Below, piece by piece: positions 25,671 through 36,871 of a stretch of 64,000 bases of DNA (the first letter of the stretch is position 1; every line of letters starts with the position of its first letter). A program made the translations under genes and the position numbers. Source of the stretch: Salvator merianae. Lineage: Eukaryota > Chordata > Lepidosauria > Squamata > Teiidae. The stretch spans positions 5,251,316 through 5,315,315 of the forward strand of contig QVOM02000053.1 of the NCBI GenBank assembly GCA_003586115.2, in the 5' to 3' direction. Under the pieces are notes generated by a model that saw nothing but the letters and a program-made list of their open reading frames with translations, did no database searches and was not told where the DNA came from.

Positions 25671-25915
25671 TCCCTTTTGGGTCAGGAGAAGGCACTCAGG
25701 GCCTCAATAATAGCAGCAATGGCATGTAATGGGATGGCAGCAATACTGCCTCTTTTCTTGTCCTCTGGGAGCAGGAGAAGAAAGCATCTAGATCCTCAGT
25801 GGGGAAGAAGGATGGCAACTCTGCCTACCCCCTTTTATTTCCCATTGGGAGCAGGAAGAGAAGGCATCAAGGGACGTAGTAGGAAGAAGAATGGCAATAC
25901 TGCTTTTTTGCAGTC
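25671..25915. repeat. degenerate tandem repeat of about 80 bp, three units
   Basis: Units begin near 25671, 25761 and 25840. Each has the order TCCC..TTGGGAGCAGGAGAAG, then GGCATC..GG.CCT.AGTAGG, then ATGGCAACTCTGCC and CTTTT. The first unit carries an extra segment. Divergence between units shows it is old. It keeps several overlapping frames open, which should not be taken as genes. Confidence 0.75.
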
Positions 25916-27519
25916 TTCACATTACAGAGGTGGAATTGTTGCTTGAACACCTGGAACCAACCACAGCTGGCCTGAAAGCTTTCTGGGTCTCCCTTTCCAG
26001 AGTTCCACTTAGCTAGTCAAATAATAGTTTTGCCTTCTTATAGATCATCTACTTGCTCAAGGACATATTCTTCTGTGCCTGCTCCTAAACTGCCTTCTCC
26101 ATCTTCATGATTATGGGGGTTCTGGACCTGAAATATATTACCATGGAGAGGGCTGCATTGCTGGCCACACTGACACAAATGGCAACCTCATTTTTTTTTT
26201 TTTTAAATTGCTCTGATAGAGGACATAGACGAATACAAAAGAGGGAGGATATATCACTGTTCCACTTTAAGCCTCAGCAGCTAGCTTGATAATTTCAAGG
26301 AGTAGATATAGTATTAGATTTCAGAAACATCTGTGTAAAGATCTTTTAAAAGATTTGCCTTTTGTTTCTCAACTCCTTTTTCCTCAGAGAATTTGAAAAT
26401 TTGCTCTCTCTCTCTTTTATTTTTGCCTTCTTCTTCCACCCTTTCTTCTTTTCACTAAAATAAATTACACTTATTTTCCCTGAATGTATTTTTATGCCAG
26501 GTCTTTCATATGAAGGTCTTCCAACATTATTAAAAGAAACAAAGAAATCCACAATTCCAGAGGTTCAGTTCAATGCATCCATAATGAATAAGCACTGGTA
26601 CTGCAAACTTCAGAATTTCATCTAACAAAAGAAACTCTTGGAAAATAAAATATTAAAAATTAATACAATGAGCATAGTAGAGTAAGGTGCAAAGAGAATA
26701 AAAAAATAGAGCTTACAGTAGCATACAGATTTCATGTTTATGTATGTAAAAGTCAAATTAGCAAATAAATAGAAAAAAAGGAACCTGAAAAGATGAATTA
26801 AAAATAAGGAAATCATAAGGTTTATTGAATTTTCAGACTTTTCTTCTTTATGCATTTATCTCAGGTTGTTTTCATGTCATTTCTCCCCACACATTCTAAA
26901 ACAAAAAATAGAACTAGCTCAGATCACAGAATTTATGTTACATTCATTTGTACAAAAAGATGGTTGATGTTTAAAAGGAGTGATTTTAACATAACATACA
27001 CAAGGAGTGGAGAATTCTGGGCAAAGCAATAAGTGTAATAATTCAGCCAACTATAATTCTCATAGTCTTAGATCAAGCAAATAATTGCTTGTCTTATAAG
27101 TACTCACAAATCTTGATACAAAATTAAACATTCTTGCAATGTTCCCATTGGATTGTACAGGTTTATAAATCTAAGCACTATTGAGGGGATCCTATATAAA
27201 GGAAAAACAGTCATAAATTTTACTATGAGCTCCCAACTTACACATCCATAAATATGTACTGCAGATTGAGGAATGCATGCCAGTGACTCTTAAGATTTTT
27301 GGCATATATTATTAAGCATAGAATACCTTATAATGCAGTGGTGTTGTACAGAGGCTCTCTAAAGGAAGAAAAAGAACTACAGATTGGAATGTCCAGATGC
27401 AAAGAAGAATCCCAAGAGACCTCAATGAGAGAGAGAAATTTATCGAAGGAAACACATCAGAAATTAATTAAATAACAAATTATGAATAAACAGGTACTAT
27501 TTGAACAATCTAGACTTTC
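25916..27519. other. non-coding, nothing recognised
   Basis: Poly(T) at 26191-26204 and A/T-rich tracts. No gene or clear repeat was found. Confidence 0.45.
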
Positions 27520-27950
27520 TTAACTCATTAGAGGGACTAAACAAGGATGCTCACTGTCCCCTAATCTATTCAGTTTGGTTATAGAAGCTCTGGCAAACAC
27601 AATTAGGCAAGATAACAAGATCCTTTCATATGTTGTTGGAGAACAGCAAATAAAAAATATTACAATACGCAGATGATACTTTTATATTTATAAATAATTC
27701 AATGAAGACCATCATGAGATTGCAACAAATAACCCACAGATATGAAGAAACAGTTGTGTATTAATTAGTGTGTCTAAATCTGAAATCATGTACAAAAGTA
27801 TCCAACCAAGCCATTCTGCCTTTAAAATGCAATTGGGCAAGACATCCCCACTCAGTGTTTTAAGACAGAATTTGTAGTTGTTATAATAGAGCCATACCGG
27901 CCAAGAAACTAAGATAATACAGTTCCTTGGGAAGAATGACACCATCTGAA
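27520..27950 (+). mobile_element. L1-type LINE, reverse transcriptase fragment
   Basis: From 27531 the frame reads RGTKQGCSLSPNLFSLVIEA, the L1 RT block with QGCPLSP. After a frameshift, TACGCAGATGATACT (27666) reads YADDT, the RT catalytic motif. After that the frame decays and ends in SVSKSEIM-like sequence. It contains a frameshift and stops and is only about 430 bp long, so it is a dead fragment. Neither the L1 5' UTR nor the 3' tail was seen. Confidence 0.8.
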
Positions 27951-28144
27951 CAAATTGCTGTAAGTCACACTGTCTTGTCTTGTGCAGCTGTAAAAGAATT
28001 CATTATGGTTCCTTGTCTATATCCTACAATGTTTATGTAACATAAAGACATCTTTCAAAAGATTAAGAGTTATTTTATTCTCTTCTATTCTAGAACACAA
28101 AATACTTGCTATGTTTATATGCCCTGTATTAACATGCATTGTTT

Positions 28145-28177
28145 GTTTATTTATTTATTTATTTATTTATTTATTTT
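28145..28177. repeat. (TTTA)n microsatellite
   Basis: Eight units, possibly the tail of a decayed LINE fragment. Confidence 0.9.
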
Positions 28178-28589
28178 AACTCTCTATAAATGCCTCAAAA
28201 GTATAAAAATATGCACTTATCTCAGTCAGGTTTTCAAAGTTCAGCTGTGTGCTTCACTGAGAATCTCTCCAGATATATCTGCATAATAAATTCTTTATGA
28301 CTCTCGTCTTTCTCTGTGCCTGCCATACCACCCATTATTAAAAGGAGAGAGTATAATACCTGGTAGCACAGCTGTCCGCTGAGTATTGCAGTATAATATA
28401 TCCTAGGCTGAAGGTTACTTTTAGAAATCACTTCTGTGTGATCTTAAAAGCTTGCAAATATGCCTTCACTGAGCATGCTTAGATCCTATAAAGTTGTTTC
28501 TGGAGTCCAAACATCCTTTGAAAGAATAACAAAAGCATTTTTTTCTTATGTTGACCTGGCCTGATAATTCTGATATGACCTATTTGTAC

Positions 28590-28780
28590 TAGAGATGTGA
28601 ACAAACTGAAATTTAGTGGTTTGGTTGGAAACAAACCAATTACCTCTTGTTTGGATTCGCTCAGAACCTTTTTTTTTTTTTTTTTTTAACTACAGAGTGG
28701 TTCAGTTCACATGTGAACCAAGTGAATGGCTCAGTTCGCTACAAACTGCAAATCAATCAAACCAGTTGGGCACATCTGTA
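28590..28780. mobile_element. TA-flanked MITE, family B, copy 1
   Basis: It starts TA-GAGATGTGAAC and ends GGGCACATCTG-TA. The interior is rich in GGTTTGGTT/GTTCA words and interrupted by poly(T) at 28669-28687. It shares termini and word content with the elements at 30644, 32681 and 52612. Confidence 0.65.
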
Positions 28781-28970
28781 ATGTTTCCTATATCACTGGA
28801 ATATAAGTGATCAAAAATATCTTTCTAGAGGTATTTTAGATATTTGTCAAGATAGAAGCATATCTAAATGAGTATATTCTGCCGTACAGACTTGCCCATC
28901 AGTTGAAATGTGGGAAAGGTCCTTATGATAATGCCATTGCTATCAGAAGTTAAAAGTACAAGGACACATA

Positions 28971-29316
28971 GGGCCTATTCACACTTCGGCCTAGCAAGCA
29001 TCAAGCATGCTTGCTATCCAAGTGTCTCAGCACTTGACAGGGGCCTGAGCAGCCAGGAACAGGCTTCATCTACTCTCAATTGTGGATACCACTGGTGAAG
29101 TAAGTAGCAGTCTGAAAACTTACCTGAAACTCAAAGCCAGGTAAGGTTCCATTCGCACTTACCTTCACTGCGGTGGCCATCTTGTGCATGATGTGCCCAT
29201 TGCACATGTGTGATCATGCGATCACGCATGTGCGATGGGGAAATTGGGCCTGATTGGGCCCGTGCTATGGTCTATTCTAATTATCCCATTCTAAGTTGGA
29301 AAGTGTGAACAGGCCC
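28971..29316. mobile_element. GGGCC-ended TIR element (PIF/Harbinger-like MITE)
   Basis: The termini GGGCCTATTCACACTT and AAGTGTGAACAGGCCC are near-perfect inverted repeats. The flanks are ATA on the left and ATT on the right, a possible 3-bp duplication with one change. The interior holds a hairpin (CATGTGTGATCATGCG / CACGCATGTGCGAT). There is no coding capacity. The superfamily is inferred from terminus and duplication length. Confidence 0.8.
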
Positions 29317-29543
29317 ATTAAATAGCTTTCAACCTGATAGCCCCCGGCTGTGAAATGACCTTCCCTTTGAGGTACTTATAGACCATCACTGCACACACTT
29401 AGATACCTTTGGCTGAAGGGTGTAGCCTGGCATTCAGACACTGTTTTCTTTGTTTCAGTGAGTTCAATTTTAACTTTTTTTTTTTTTTAACGGTTTATTG
29501 CAACATACTCTGACCTTGGGATACAGAATGAGATTGAAGTATA

Positions 29544-29568
29544 AATGAATGAATGAATGAATGAATGA
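29544..29568. repeat. (GAAT)n microsatellite
   Basis: Six units. Confidence 0.9.
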
Positions 29569-30643
29569 CTATTTTTGTAGCTCAAACATTCTTCAGAACA
29601 ACAATGAACATGTTTTGGATGACAACAAATTCATAATTCTTCCAGATATTACCTACGAGAACTCCATAAAAGTGTTTACAATCTCTATGCAATCTGGCTC
29701 AAAGCTCAGTGAATGCTAAGGGGAAGCCCATAGTAAAAAGATTGCAAAACGTTGCACTGCCTGGTAAAACAACAGTTAGAATCAGTCATTTTGGCACTTA
29801 GTGGTATCTGTGAGATTTCTAGTTGGACATAAGTGTGCAATTTGTTTCCAAAGCACGTGTTGCCTTGTTTCTCGGTCACCCAAATATGTTTTCTTCCCAG
29901 GAGCCCCCCCTCTTTTGCTTTTCAAGATTCTCTAGTCATTCAAGCACACAAATATTGGCAGCTGGTGAGAGGTTTTTCATGCCAAGAAGGAAAACAGCAA
30001 TAATTTTGAAAGCATTTCCAAGGGATGCCTTGAGGCTTTTTCTTTGCCAGAGCCTGAATTCCTAATAAACAACTACACTGTTCTTATTTGAAGACCTTAT
30101 ATTTAGCATTGGGTGATGCATGTATATGGAAATAAAATAAAATAAAAAAAACTCAAATGGAAACAGTGTCAAGGCAGGATGTTTACAAGGGTTTCCATCA
30201 TATTTAAGAAGCATAATTTTTCCCTGTATTTCAAGAAAACTACCTTACGGCAGAAAGGAGTAATAAGTATAAGAAAAACTCAGTATTTCAGAGCTAGACA
30301 AACACCTTGCAGTCATATGGAACACTGATGTAGAGGTATTCAGTCCTCTTTAAAAAGTGTGTGTATTTTCTGTTCCTGCCATTTTCTGTTCCTGCACCAT
30401 GCTACAAGGTATTGGAGAGGGAGGGTTTCCACTCTGTTTGAAAATATATATAGCAGAATTAGAATATTTGAGGGGACATATGAATAAAGCAGACAGACTT
30501 CCATGCCTTACTTTCTGAATGTCGCAGAAGGACAAAATGTAGAGGTGGCTTGAAAAAAAATCCCCCCATGATTTTATTATGATCAAATGATCCACAGATG
30601 ATAATTTAAATAGAATAATTGTGCAGTAGTTATTAACACAGAG
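29569..30643. other. non-coding, nothing recognised
   Basis: AT-rich DNA. It contains a small tandem pair (TTTTCTGTTCCTGC twice) near 30367-30397. Confidence 0.45.
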
Positions 30644-30926
30644 TAAAGATGGTTATGAACTCAAAATTGAATGACATTGAGTTTGGTTCGATCTAGAACC
30701 AGGCTAAACATACTGACCTGGTTCTAGATTGAACTCAATCAGTTTGAGACCTGTTCATTTATCATCATCATCATCACCATCATCATCATCATTATTATTC
30801 ACTACAACCAAGAACTGCACAACTGGTTAAATCCAAATTGAACTAGCCCCTTTCAAACAGGGGGTGGTTCAGTTTGAACCAAAAGATTCAATGTGAACTG
30901 TTCTAAATAAATTTGCACATCTCTTA
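30644..30926. mobile_element. TA-flanked MITE, family B, copy 2
   Basis: It starts TA-AAGATGGTTATGAAC and ends TTTGCACATCTCT-TA. It contains an internal inverted pair (CTAGAACCAGG..CCTGGTTCTAG) and an (ATC)n run at 30760-30799. Positions 30836-30874 are the exact reverse complement of 32636-32674. Confidence 0.7.
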
Positions 30927-31319
30927 AACATCAGCAATAACCAGTAGTAACTTGGAACTAGTTTGCAGTAGGAAGGTGGGAGGTTCGTGCAGAACTACTG
31001 TATGCTTGTAAAATTTGGAAATTCAGCCAATCTGCATAGAAAGATATGTCAATAAAATCCTATGATTATTGATATTTTGGGTCTTCTTATCTATAAGATG
31101 TCTTACAAACTACTTGTTCTATTGTGTTAAATTAATTATAAGCTAATTTTGTGCAATCCTCTGCACTTATAGATCATTTCATGATATGTTAATAAAATTT
31201 GGGAAAGAGAATGGATGGGACAACTCTAATTTATCTTTATTAATCACTTTATGAGGTCCTCCCCACATGACAGAACTTAAGTAGAAGGGTCACATGTTAT
31301 TAATTATATTAATTTCATG

Positions 31320-31636
31320 GTCAGTTTCAGAAAGATTTTAGTTAAAAAAGAAACAAGACAGGGTTGTCCCCTTTCTCCTCTCTTTTTTGCTCATAATTGA
31401 ACTCTTGGCAGAAATGATTAGAAGATGTAAGAAGGTAAAAGGTTATGAGATAGAAGAGTGGAAAGAAAGGCTAGCTTATACGTAGATGACATTTCCATAT
31501 TAATTTCTAATCCACAAGAAGCTGCTTATCAAGTTAAGAAAATTAAAAAAAAAAATGAAAAGGCCTCAGTCTTTAAAATAAATGCAAAGAAGTCAGACAT
31601 AATGCATCTTAATACTCTTTTTACTACCCCTTACTT
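31320..31636 (+). mobile_element. L1-type LINE, reverse transcriptase fragment
   Basis: AAAGAAACAAGACAGGGTTG reads KETRQGCPLSPL, the same RT block as at 27531 but from a different lineage. A frame change follows, then SLYVDDISILISNPQEAAYQ (31475 on) carries the YVDD form of the catalytic motif. It is about 300 bp, frameshifted and dead, and abuts an (ATT)n array. Confidence 0.75.
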
Positions 31637-31637
31637 C

Positions 31638-31687
<50 letters not shown>
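31637..31687. repeat. (ATT)n microsatellite
   Basis: About 17 units between the L1 fragment and the first copy of the 296-bp duplication. Confidence 0.95.
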
Positions 31688-31688
<1 letters not shown>

Positions 31689-32264
31689 ATCCAGATCATT
31701 TATTTTTCACCCATGTATACAAACGATCATATGTCAGGTGCATGGCAGACAACTTTACCAGCTTCCTTCACTATTAAGAAAACCCAAATATGAATGTCAT
31801 GAGGTTTTCAAGAAGTATTAGTACAAGGAAATTTATAGAAATGTATAGAATGCTGACAGAAAAGATTATTTGTGAAAACATTTAAGGTTAAAACAAAAAA
31901 CAAAAAACCTCACAACTAATACAATAATAAAATACAACACAATATAGTAATATACTAATAAGTTATTATTATTATTATTATTAAATCCAGATCATTTATT
32001 TTTCACCCATGTATACAAACGATCATATGTCAGGTGCATGGCAGACAACTTTACCAGCTTCCTTCACTATTAAGAAAACCCAAATATGAATGTCATGAGG
32101 TTTTCAAGAAGTATTAGTACAAGGAAATTTATAGAAATGTATAGAATGCTGACAGAAAAGATTATTTGTGAAAACATTTAAGGTTAAAACAAAAAACAAA
32201 AAACCTCACAACTAATACAATAATAAAATACAACACAATATAGTAATATACTAATAAGTTATTA
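31685..32264. repeat. 296-bp tandem duplication
   Basis: Positions 31685-31968 (beginning TTAAATCCAGATCATTTATT, ending AGTTATTA) recur at 31981-32264 with no difference that I could find. The two are separated by a short (ATT)n. The period is 296 bp. The unit has no recognised coding content. Confidence 0.95.
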
Positions 32265-32574
32265 AAATAATAATATAAAAATACATACATACAAAACATC
32301 TAGTAAATATATATTAACTTCTAACTACATCCTTATCTAAAAGCATCTAATAATATATACTTCTATCTGTATGTTTGTATTGCCATAAATCTAAAATTTG
32401 CATACAGGTGAGTACTGATGACTCAGATCTGTCTATTTGATCTAATAATGGATCCTATTCTTTATTAAAATATTGTAATTTCTTGCATCCTAATAAATTA
32501 TATAAATGAGTGATATATTCTCCTGTTCCATAGTTTTTAATATCAATTTTCTATATTTGTTGTCAAAATTATGC

Positions 32575-32680
32575 AAATTCAGTTCAGGTTTGCTTCATTT
32601 TAATCAAACTGAATGGTTTGATCCAGTTTAAATTGAACTGAACCACCCCCTGTTTGAAAGGGGCTAGTTCAATTCAAACC
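32575..32680. mobile_element. TA-flanked MITE, family B, inverted fragment
   Basis: A 39-nt core (32636-32674) is the exact reverse complement of 30836-30874 in copy 2. Outer ends are lost. It lies directly against the next copy. Confidence 0.65.
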
Positions 32681-32949
32681 AGGGGTGTTCATCCGAATTG
32701 GATTGAACTAATAATGCATCAGTTCAATTCAAACAGTTCAAAGTTGACCCCATCTCACCCTTAAAATAGGGCTTTTGAAATTTATTTAAATATGTTTATT
32801 TTTGCTTTTTACTAGTTGAACAGTTTGCACATTGAGGTTTATTTGACCCTGTTCAACCCAGTTCTAGTTAAAACCATACTCATCATGGTTTGGTTCAATT
32901 AGAACCATACTGAAGTGAACTATGAACTTTTAGTTCATGGACATCTCTA
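32681..32949. mobile_element. TA-flanked MITE, family B, copy 3
   Basis: It starts AGGGGTGTTCATCCG and ends GGACATCTC-TA (32948-32949). The interior is dominated by CAGTTCAATTC/GAACTGAA words. Confidence 0.65.
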
Positions 32950-34624
32950 GCTTTAGTTCTTTGATTCTTGCTGATTTACTGACTCTATTTTGAATTACTA
33001 TCAATTGCTTCCATTCATTATCTTCTAGCTTTATGTGCCAGTCTGTTTCTCAAGACAGTTGCAAACCTTTTAAATCTGACAATTGAATTCCACTTATTAT
33101 ATTGGATAATGTAGAACTAAGGCATAGACATTTATTAATGTGATTCTCAAAATATGTTAAAGGTCGTCTTGCTGCATTTTTTATCTTCTCTTTACTAATG
33201 AAATGCTTTAGTTAATAGCATAGCCAACTGTTTCCTCCAAATTGCAGTGCATTTTGTAGTGCTTAGGTTTGCCTTCTTTTTAACAGTTTTTAATTGTATC
33301 ATTTGCTTGTCCTTTTGTAATTTCCTTCATTGTGCTGTGAACATCAATGGAAATTTAGGAAGATCATATATTGATGCAGTTGGTGAAGGTGCTGGAAGTA
33401 AAAAGGTTTTGTCATTTCATCTATATGTTCATTCTCTTATAAATTGTAGTATAGCATATTTGTTGAATGGAGTTTTTCTCTAAAGTAAATAATGAAGATT
33501 CCATCATATTTTGTTCTTGGAATTCTAATTACATTTATTGATAGACAAATGTTTTCAAATGGAAGGAACATTCAGCAGAACCCTTATTTGCTTGTGATAG
33601 GATCTGCATCTCTCTCCCCCATCCCTTCTTATAATTATAAGACATACATGATCAGAACAAAAATATGTTTCGCTGAATGAAAGCATGAAATAAAACAGGA
33701 TGCACTGATTTACCTCTTTTTGGAGCCAACAATGCTTAGTCATGCAGTGAGCATTCTTCTCTGGCATATTAAAGCATGTGTGTGAATAGGTATTTTGACA
33801 AGCAAGCTGATGCTGCATTCTGCCCCTTTCTGAGAGACAATTTACAGCGGGGAAACTATAGCCAATTTAGAATGAACACTGTTAACACTCCAAATCTCTC
33901 AATATGGTGCCTTACACCTGAAAATGGAAATTCTGGTGGAGCAATTGTGAGAGTGGCATTACTGGTCCAGCGATTATTCTTTATCACTGTGGTGTTTACT
34001 GCTGGTGGAGTCATGGGCAGCTCTGAATACTCAAAGTTAATGTGCAATAACAGCCTTACATGTAGTATAGCCCAAGGTGCAGTGTGCTGATAACTTTATA
34101 TATCAAAGTGACTGTATTTCTCCATTTAGGTGGTCTGATCATTCCCCATATAAACTCCTGATTCAAAGTTACCTTAAGTAATCTCTAGAATTAATCCATC
34201 ACTTATAGAAAGAACTTTCCTTGTATTTCTGTTCTAATGGATTTCAATTGCTACTACACTTGGAATTGACTGAGACTATATAAAACTGGTATCTAGCTTT
34301 AGAATGCCTTAATATATATTATTCCAAGTAGTGTTTATTACAGTAGTGTTTAAGAATATTATAGAAATCAGAATAGAGAAGGAATCAGCAAGCTAACATG
34401 GGTCAGTTCACAGCCATGGATGCATGAAATCATAAAATTTAATCCTTCATATTGAATATTTTATATACTTATGTGGTTGTATATTATGCTGCATGTATAT
34501 CTATGTATTTGAATTTGGGGGGTCAAATTTCTATTGCAAAAAAACAGCACACTTCTTTTTTTTAGATCTGAGGGAAAATTGCTCAGAGAGGAGTGATGAA
34601 CCAAAGTGAAGTAACTGAAGCCAG
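32950..34624. other. non-coding, one unassigned open frame
   Basis: A frame of 104 codons is open on + at 33776-34090 and 63 codons on - at 33856-34047. The + peptide contains FRMNTVNTPNLSIWCLTPEN and ends before TGA. It has no recognisable domain and no clear splice borders. It may be chance or a decayed element. The rest is featureless. Confidence 0.35.
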
Positions 34625-35082
34625 AGGCCTTTTTCGTACTTTCCACCTTAAAACACAATAATTATCCTGTTCTAAGATGGAGAAGACCTCAAAACATGAA
34701 AGGCATTCATACTGCAAGGCCTTAGAGAATGCCACCAACAGGCTACCAGCATTTGCAGTGTCAATGCTGATGACCTGCACCATGACAATGACCAGGAAAT
34801 TTCCAGCAGCTGTCATGGCAACTAGAAATTTAACATGACTGCACAGCCATAGTAGTGCCATGCTGCACAGTGTTCATACCCAGAAGAGGGTGTGAATGCT
34901 GTGCACCAGAAGCAGTCCAGCTGCTCCCAGTACAGCTGTGGAGCACAACTTTGTCCTCCACAGCAAGTAGTGATTCAGAACAGCTGTAGTCTGCTCTTGA
35001 CTGCCAGGACCTCTTTATGGTGTGGAAGCACAGCACTAGTGAGTGTCCTGATGCTCACTAGTATAAAGTGTGAAAAGGTACC
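34625..35082. mobile_element. GGGCC-type TIR element, about 460 bp
   Basis: The start AGGCCTTTTTCGTACTTTCC and end AAAGTGTGAAAAGGTACC are imperfect inverted repeats. The left third matches 9452-9640. It has no transposase. It carries several small hairpins, such as the GCACAG/CTGTGC words. Confidence 0.65.
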
Positions 35083-36117
35083 AGGTCTCTACTTACCTGA
35101 ATGAGCACTTATGGGGACAGCTTTGGAAATCATGTTTCCATTGTCTATGATATTATACATTCAGCATAAGCCACCCAGCAGCAAGAGCATGAAATATGCT
35201 CTCCTGAGAAGTTCCTCATCCACCATTTCATTGGACACCTGTCATGCTGAAATGGAGATGAAGAAGTGTCAATAATGAGAACTAGGTCCTGGCCTTCTAT
35301 ATGTGCATCTTATCCTACATAATCTGATAACTCTTCTGACATTTCTCTACAGTAATCTTATTCCATTAGATTCCCTGCAAAGAATCTCAATCCTCTATAT
35401 TTCTACAACAGAAAATCTGTTTCAAATTATCCATGTGCTACTTAATTTTATTTTTCATCTGTTTAATGTGTATGAGAGAATGTCAATCAAAGTGTTCCTC
35501 GTATTTCATGAGAAGAAGTTCTGATTTATAGCCTATTATTAGGAGTCTCTGTAGTAATATCTGCCTCATAAAGGCAAACATTGTTCTAAAGTTCACAAAA
35601 TTCAATTCAGTTTATCCTGCATAAATCAATATTAATATTTCTCCCATCCCTCCACAACAATAATCATAACTTACAGGGACCCCTCTCTGTAAAATATAAA
35701 TTATGCTGAGCTGCTGTCACATGAAGCATAAACATAAAAGGCAATAAGATGCATGGTCTGATGTTTTTCATTTGAAGAAGAGATTGATGGAAAGGCTCAT
35801 GAAAAGGACTGGACAGGTAACCAGTTGTCCAGATGAAGGGATAAGACGATAAAGATACAATTATTACCCAGAAATATTTGTGGGAGTAGAGAAAAAATAT
35901 TTGTACTATTCCAAGAGGCAACTGAATAGTTTGTTCCATCTCTTTCTCCTTCTTACTGCAACTGCATTTTTAAGTACCCAGTCACCTTATTTGGAAAACC
36001 TTCTGCTATGTCGGTTTCTATCTGATTTTCAGTAATATGTTCCCCAGCCCAACCTCAGTCAGTGACAAATGAACTTGTGATGCACATTGGGGCAAATGAT
36101 CCCAATTACACCTAAAA
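35083..36117. other. non-coding, nothing recognised
   Basis: AT-rich DNA with short frames on both strands and no motif. Confidence 0.45.
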
Positions 36118-36871
36118 AAATGATGAGGGGGCAAGCCTTCTGTGACAGACCAGGAAAAGGATCTTAGGGTTCTGGTTGACAGTTCAGTGAAGGTGTTGAC
36201 CCAGTCTGCAGCAGCAATGAAAAAAGCAAATTCCATACTGGGGGTAGATAGGAAGGGAATAGAAAACAAGTCAGCAAGTGTCATTGTTCCTCTTTACAAA
36301 TCTATGGTGAGACCACACCTGGAATATTGTGTACAATTATGGACACCTCACCTCAGAAAAGATATTGTAGAGCTGGAAAAAGGTAGAAAAGAGCAATCAG
36401 AATTATCAAGGGGCTGGAACACCTCCCTTATGAAATGAGGCTGAAACGTCTGGCCTCTTCAGCCTTGAAAAATGACACTTAAGAGGAGAACTGATTGAAG
36501 TATATAGAATCATGCACAGTGTGGAAAAGGTGGATAGAGTGAAATCATTTTATTTATCACACAACACTAGGACCAGGGCGTACTCTATGAAGCAATCAGC
36601 CTGGATACCTTTAAGAAAGGATTGGACAGTGTCATGGAGGTCAGGTGTTATCAATGGCTACTAGAATGGATTCCTAGGTACCACTTCCAGGGTGGAGAGA
36701 CAGACAGGATGTCTGTAAACCATTTGTGGAGAGTCAAGAACAGGTGAAGGTTTTGCCTTCGTCTTCTGCTTGAGAATGCCCAGAAGCAATTGGTGGGCCA
36801 TTTTATTAGACAGGACTAGATGGGTCATGTCCTGATCCAACAAAGCTCCATTTATGTTCTTATGTTCTTAT
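36118..36871 (+). mobile_element. CR1 LINE 3' fragment (ORF2 C-terminus plus 3' UTR)
   Basis: From 36142 a frame reads EKDLRVLVDSSVKV, MKKANSILG and PLYKSMVRPHLEYCVQLW. This is the conserved CR1 sequence at and after the RT thumb (KDLGVLVD..., KKAN.ILG, PLY..LVRPHLEYCVQFW). A frameshift near 36390 leads to RLKRLASSALK-like text matching the LFSLEKRRLRG region. The 3' UTR contains GACTAGATGGGTCATGTCCT and ends in the CR1 tail TTATGTTCTTATGTTCTTATG at 36851-36871. It is dead through a frameshift and 5' truncation, the usual fate of CR1. Confidence 0.9.

Noticed and set aside
25538..25946. Two overlapping open frames
   Set aside because: Explained by the degenerate 80-bp tandem repeat.
31458..31688. 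76-codon frame ending in poly-Tyr
   Set aside because: L1 reverse transcriptase fragment running into the (ATT)n array.
36142..36438. 98-codon frame that looks like a conserved protein
   Set aside because: It is the CR1 ORF2 C-terminus, not a host gene.
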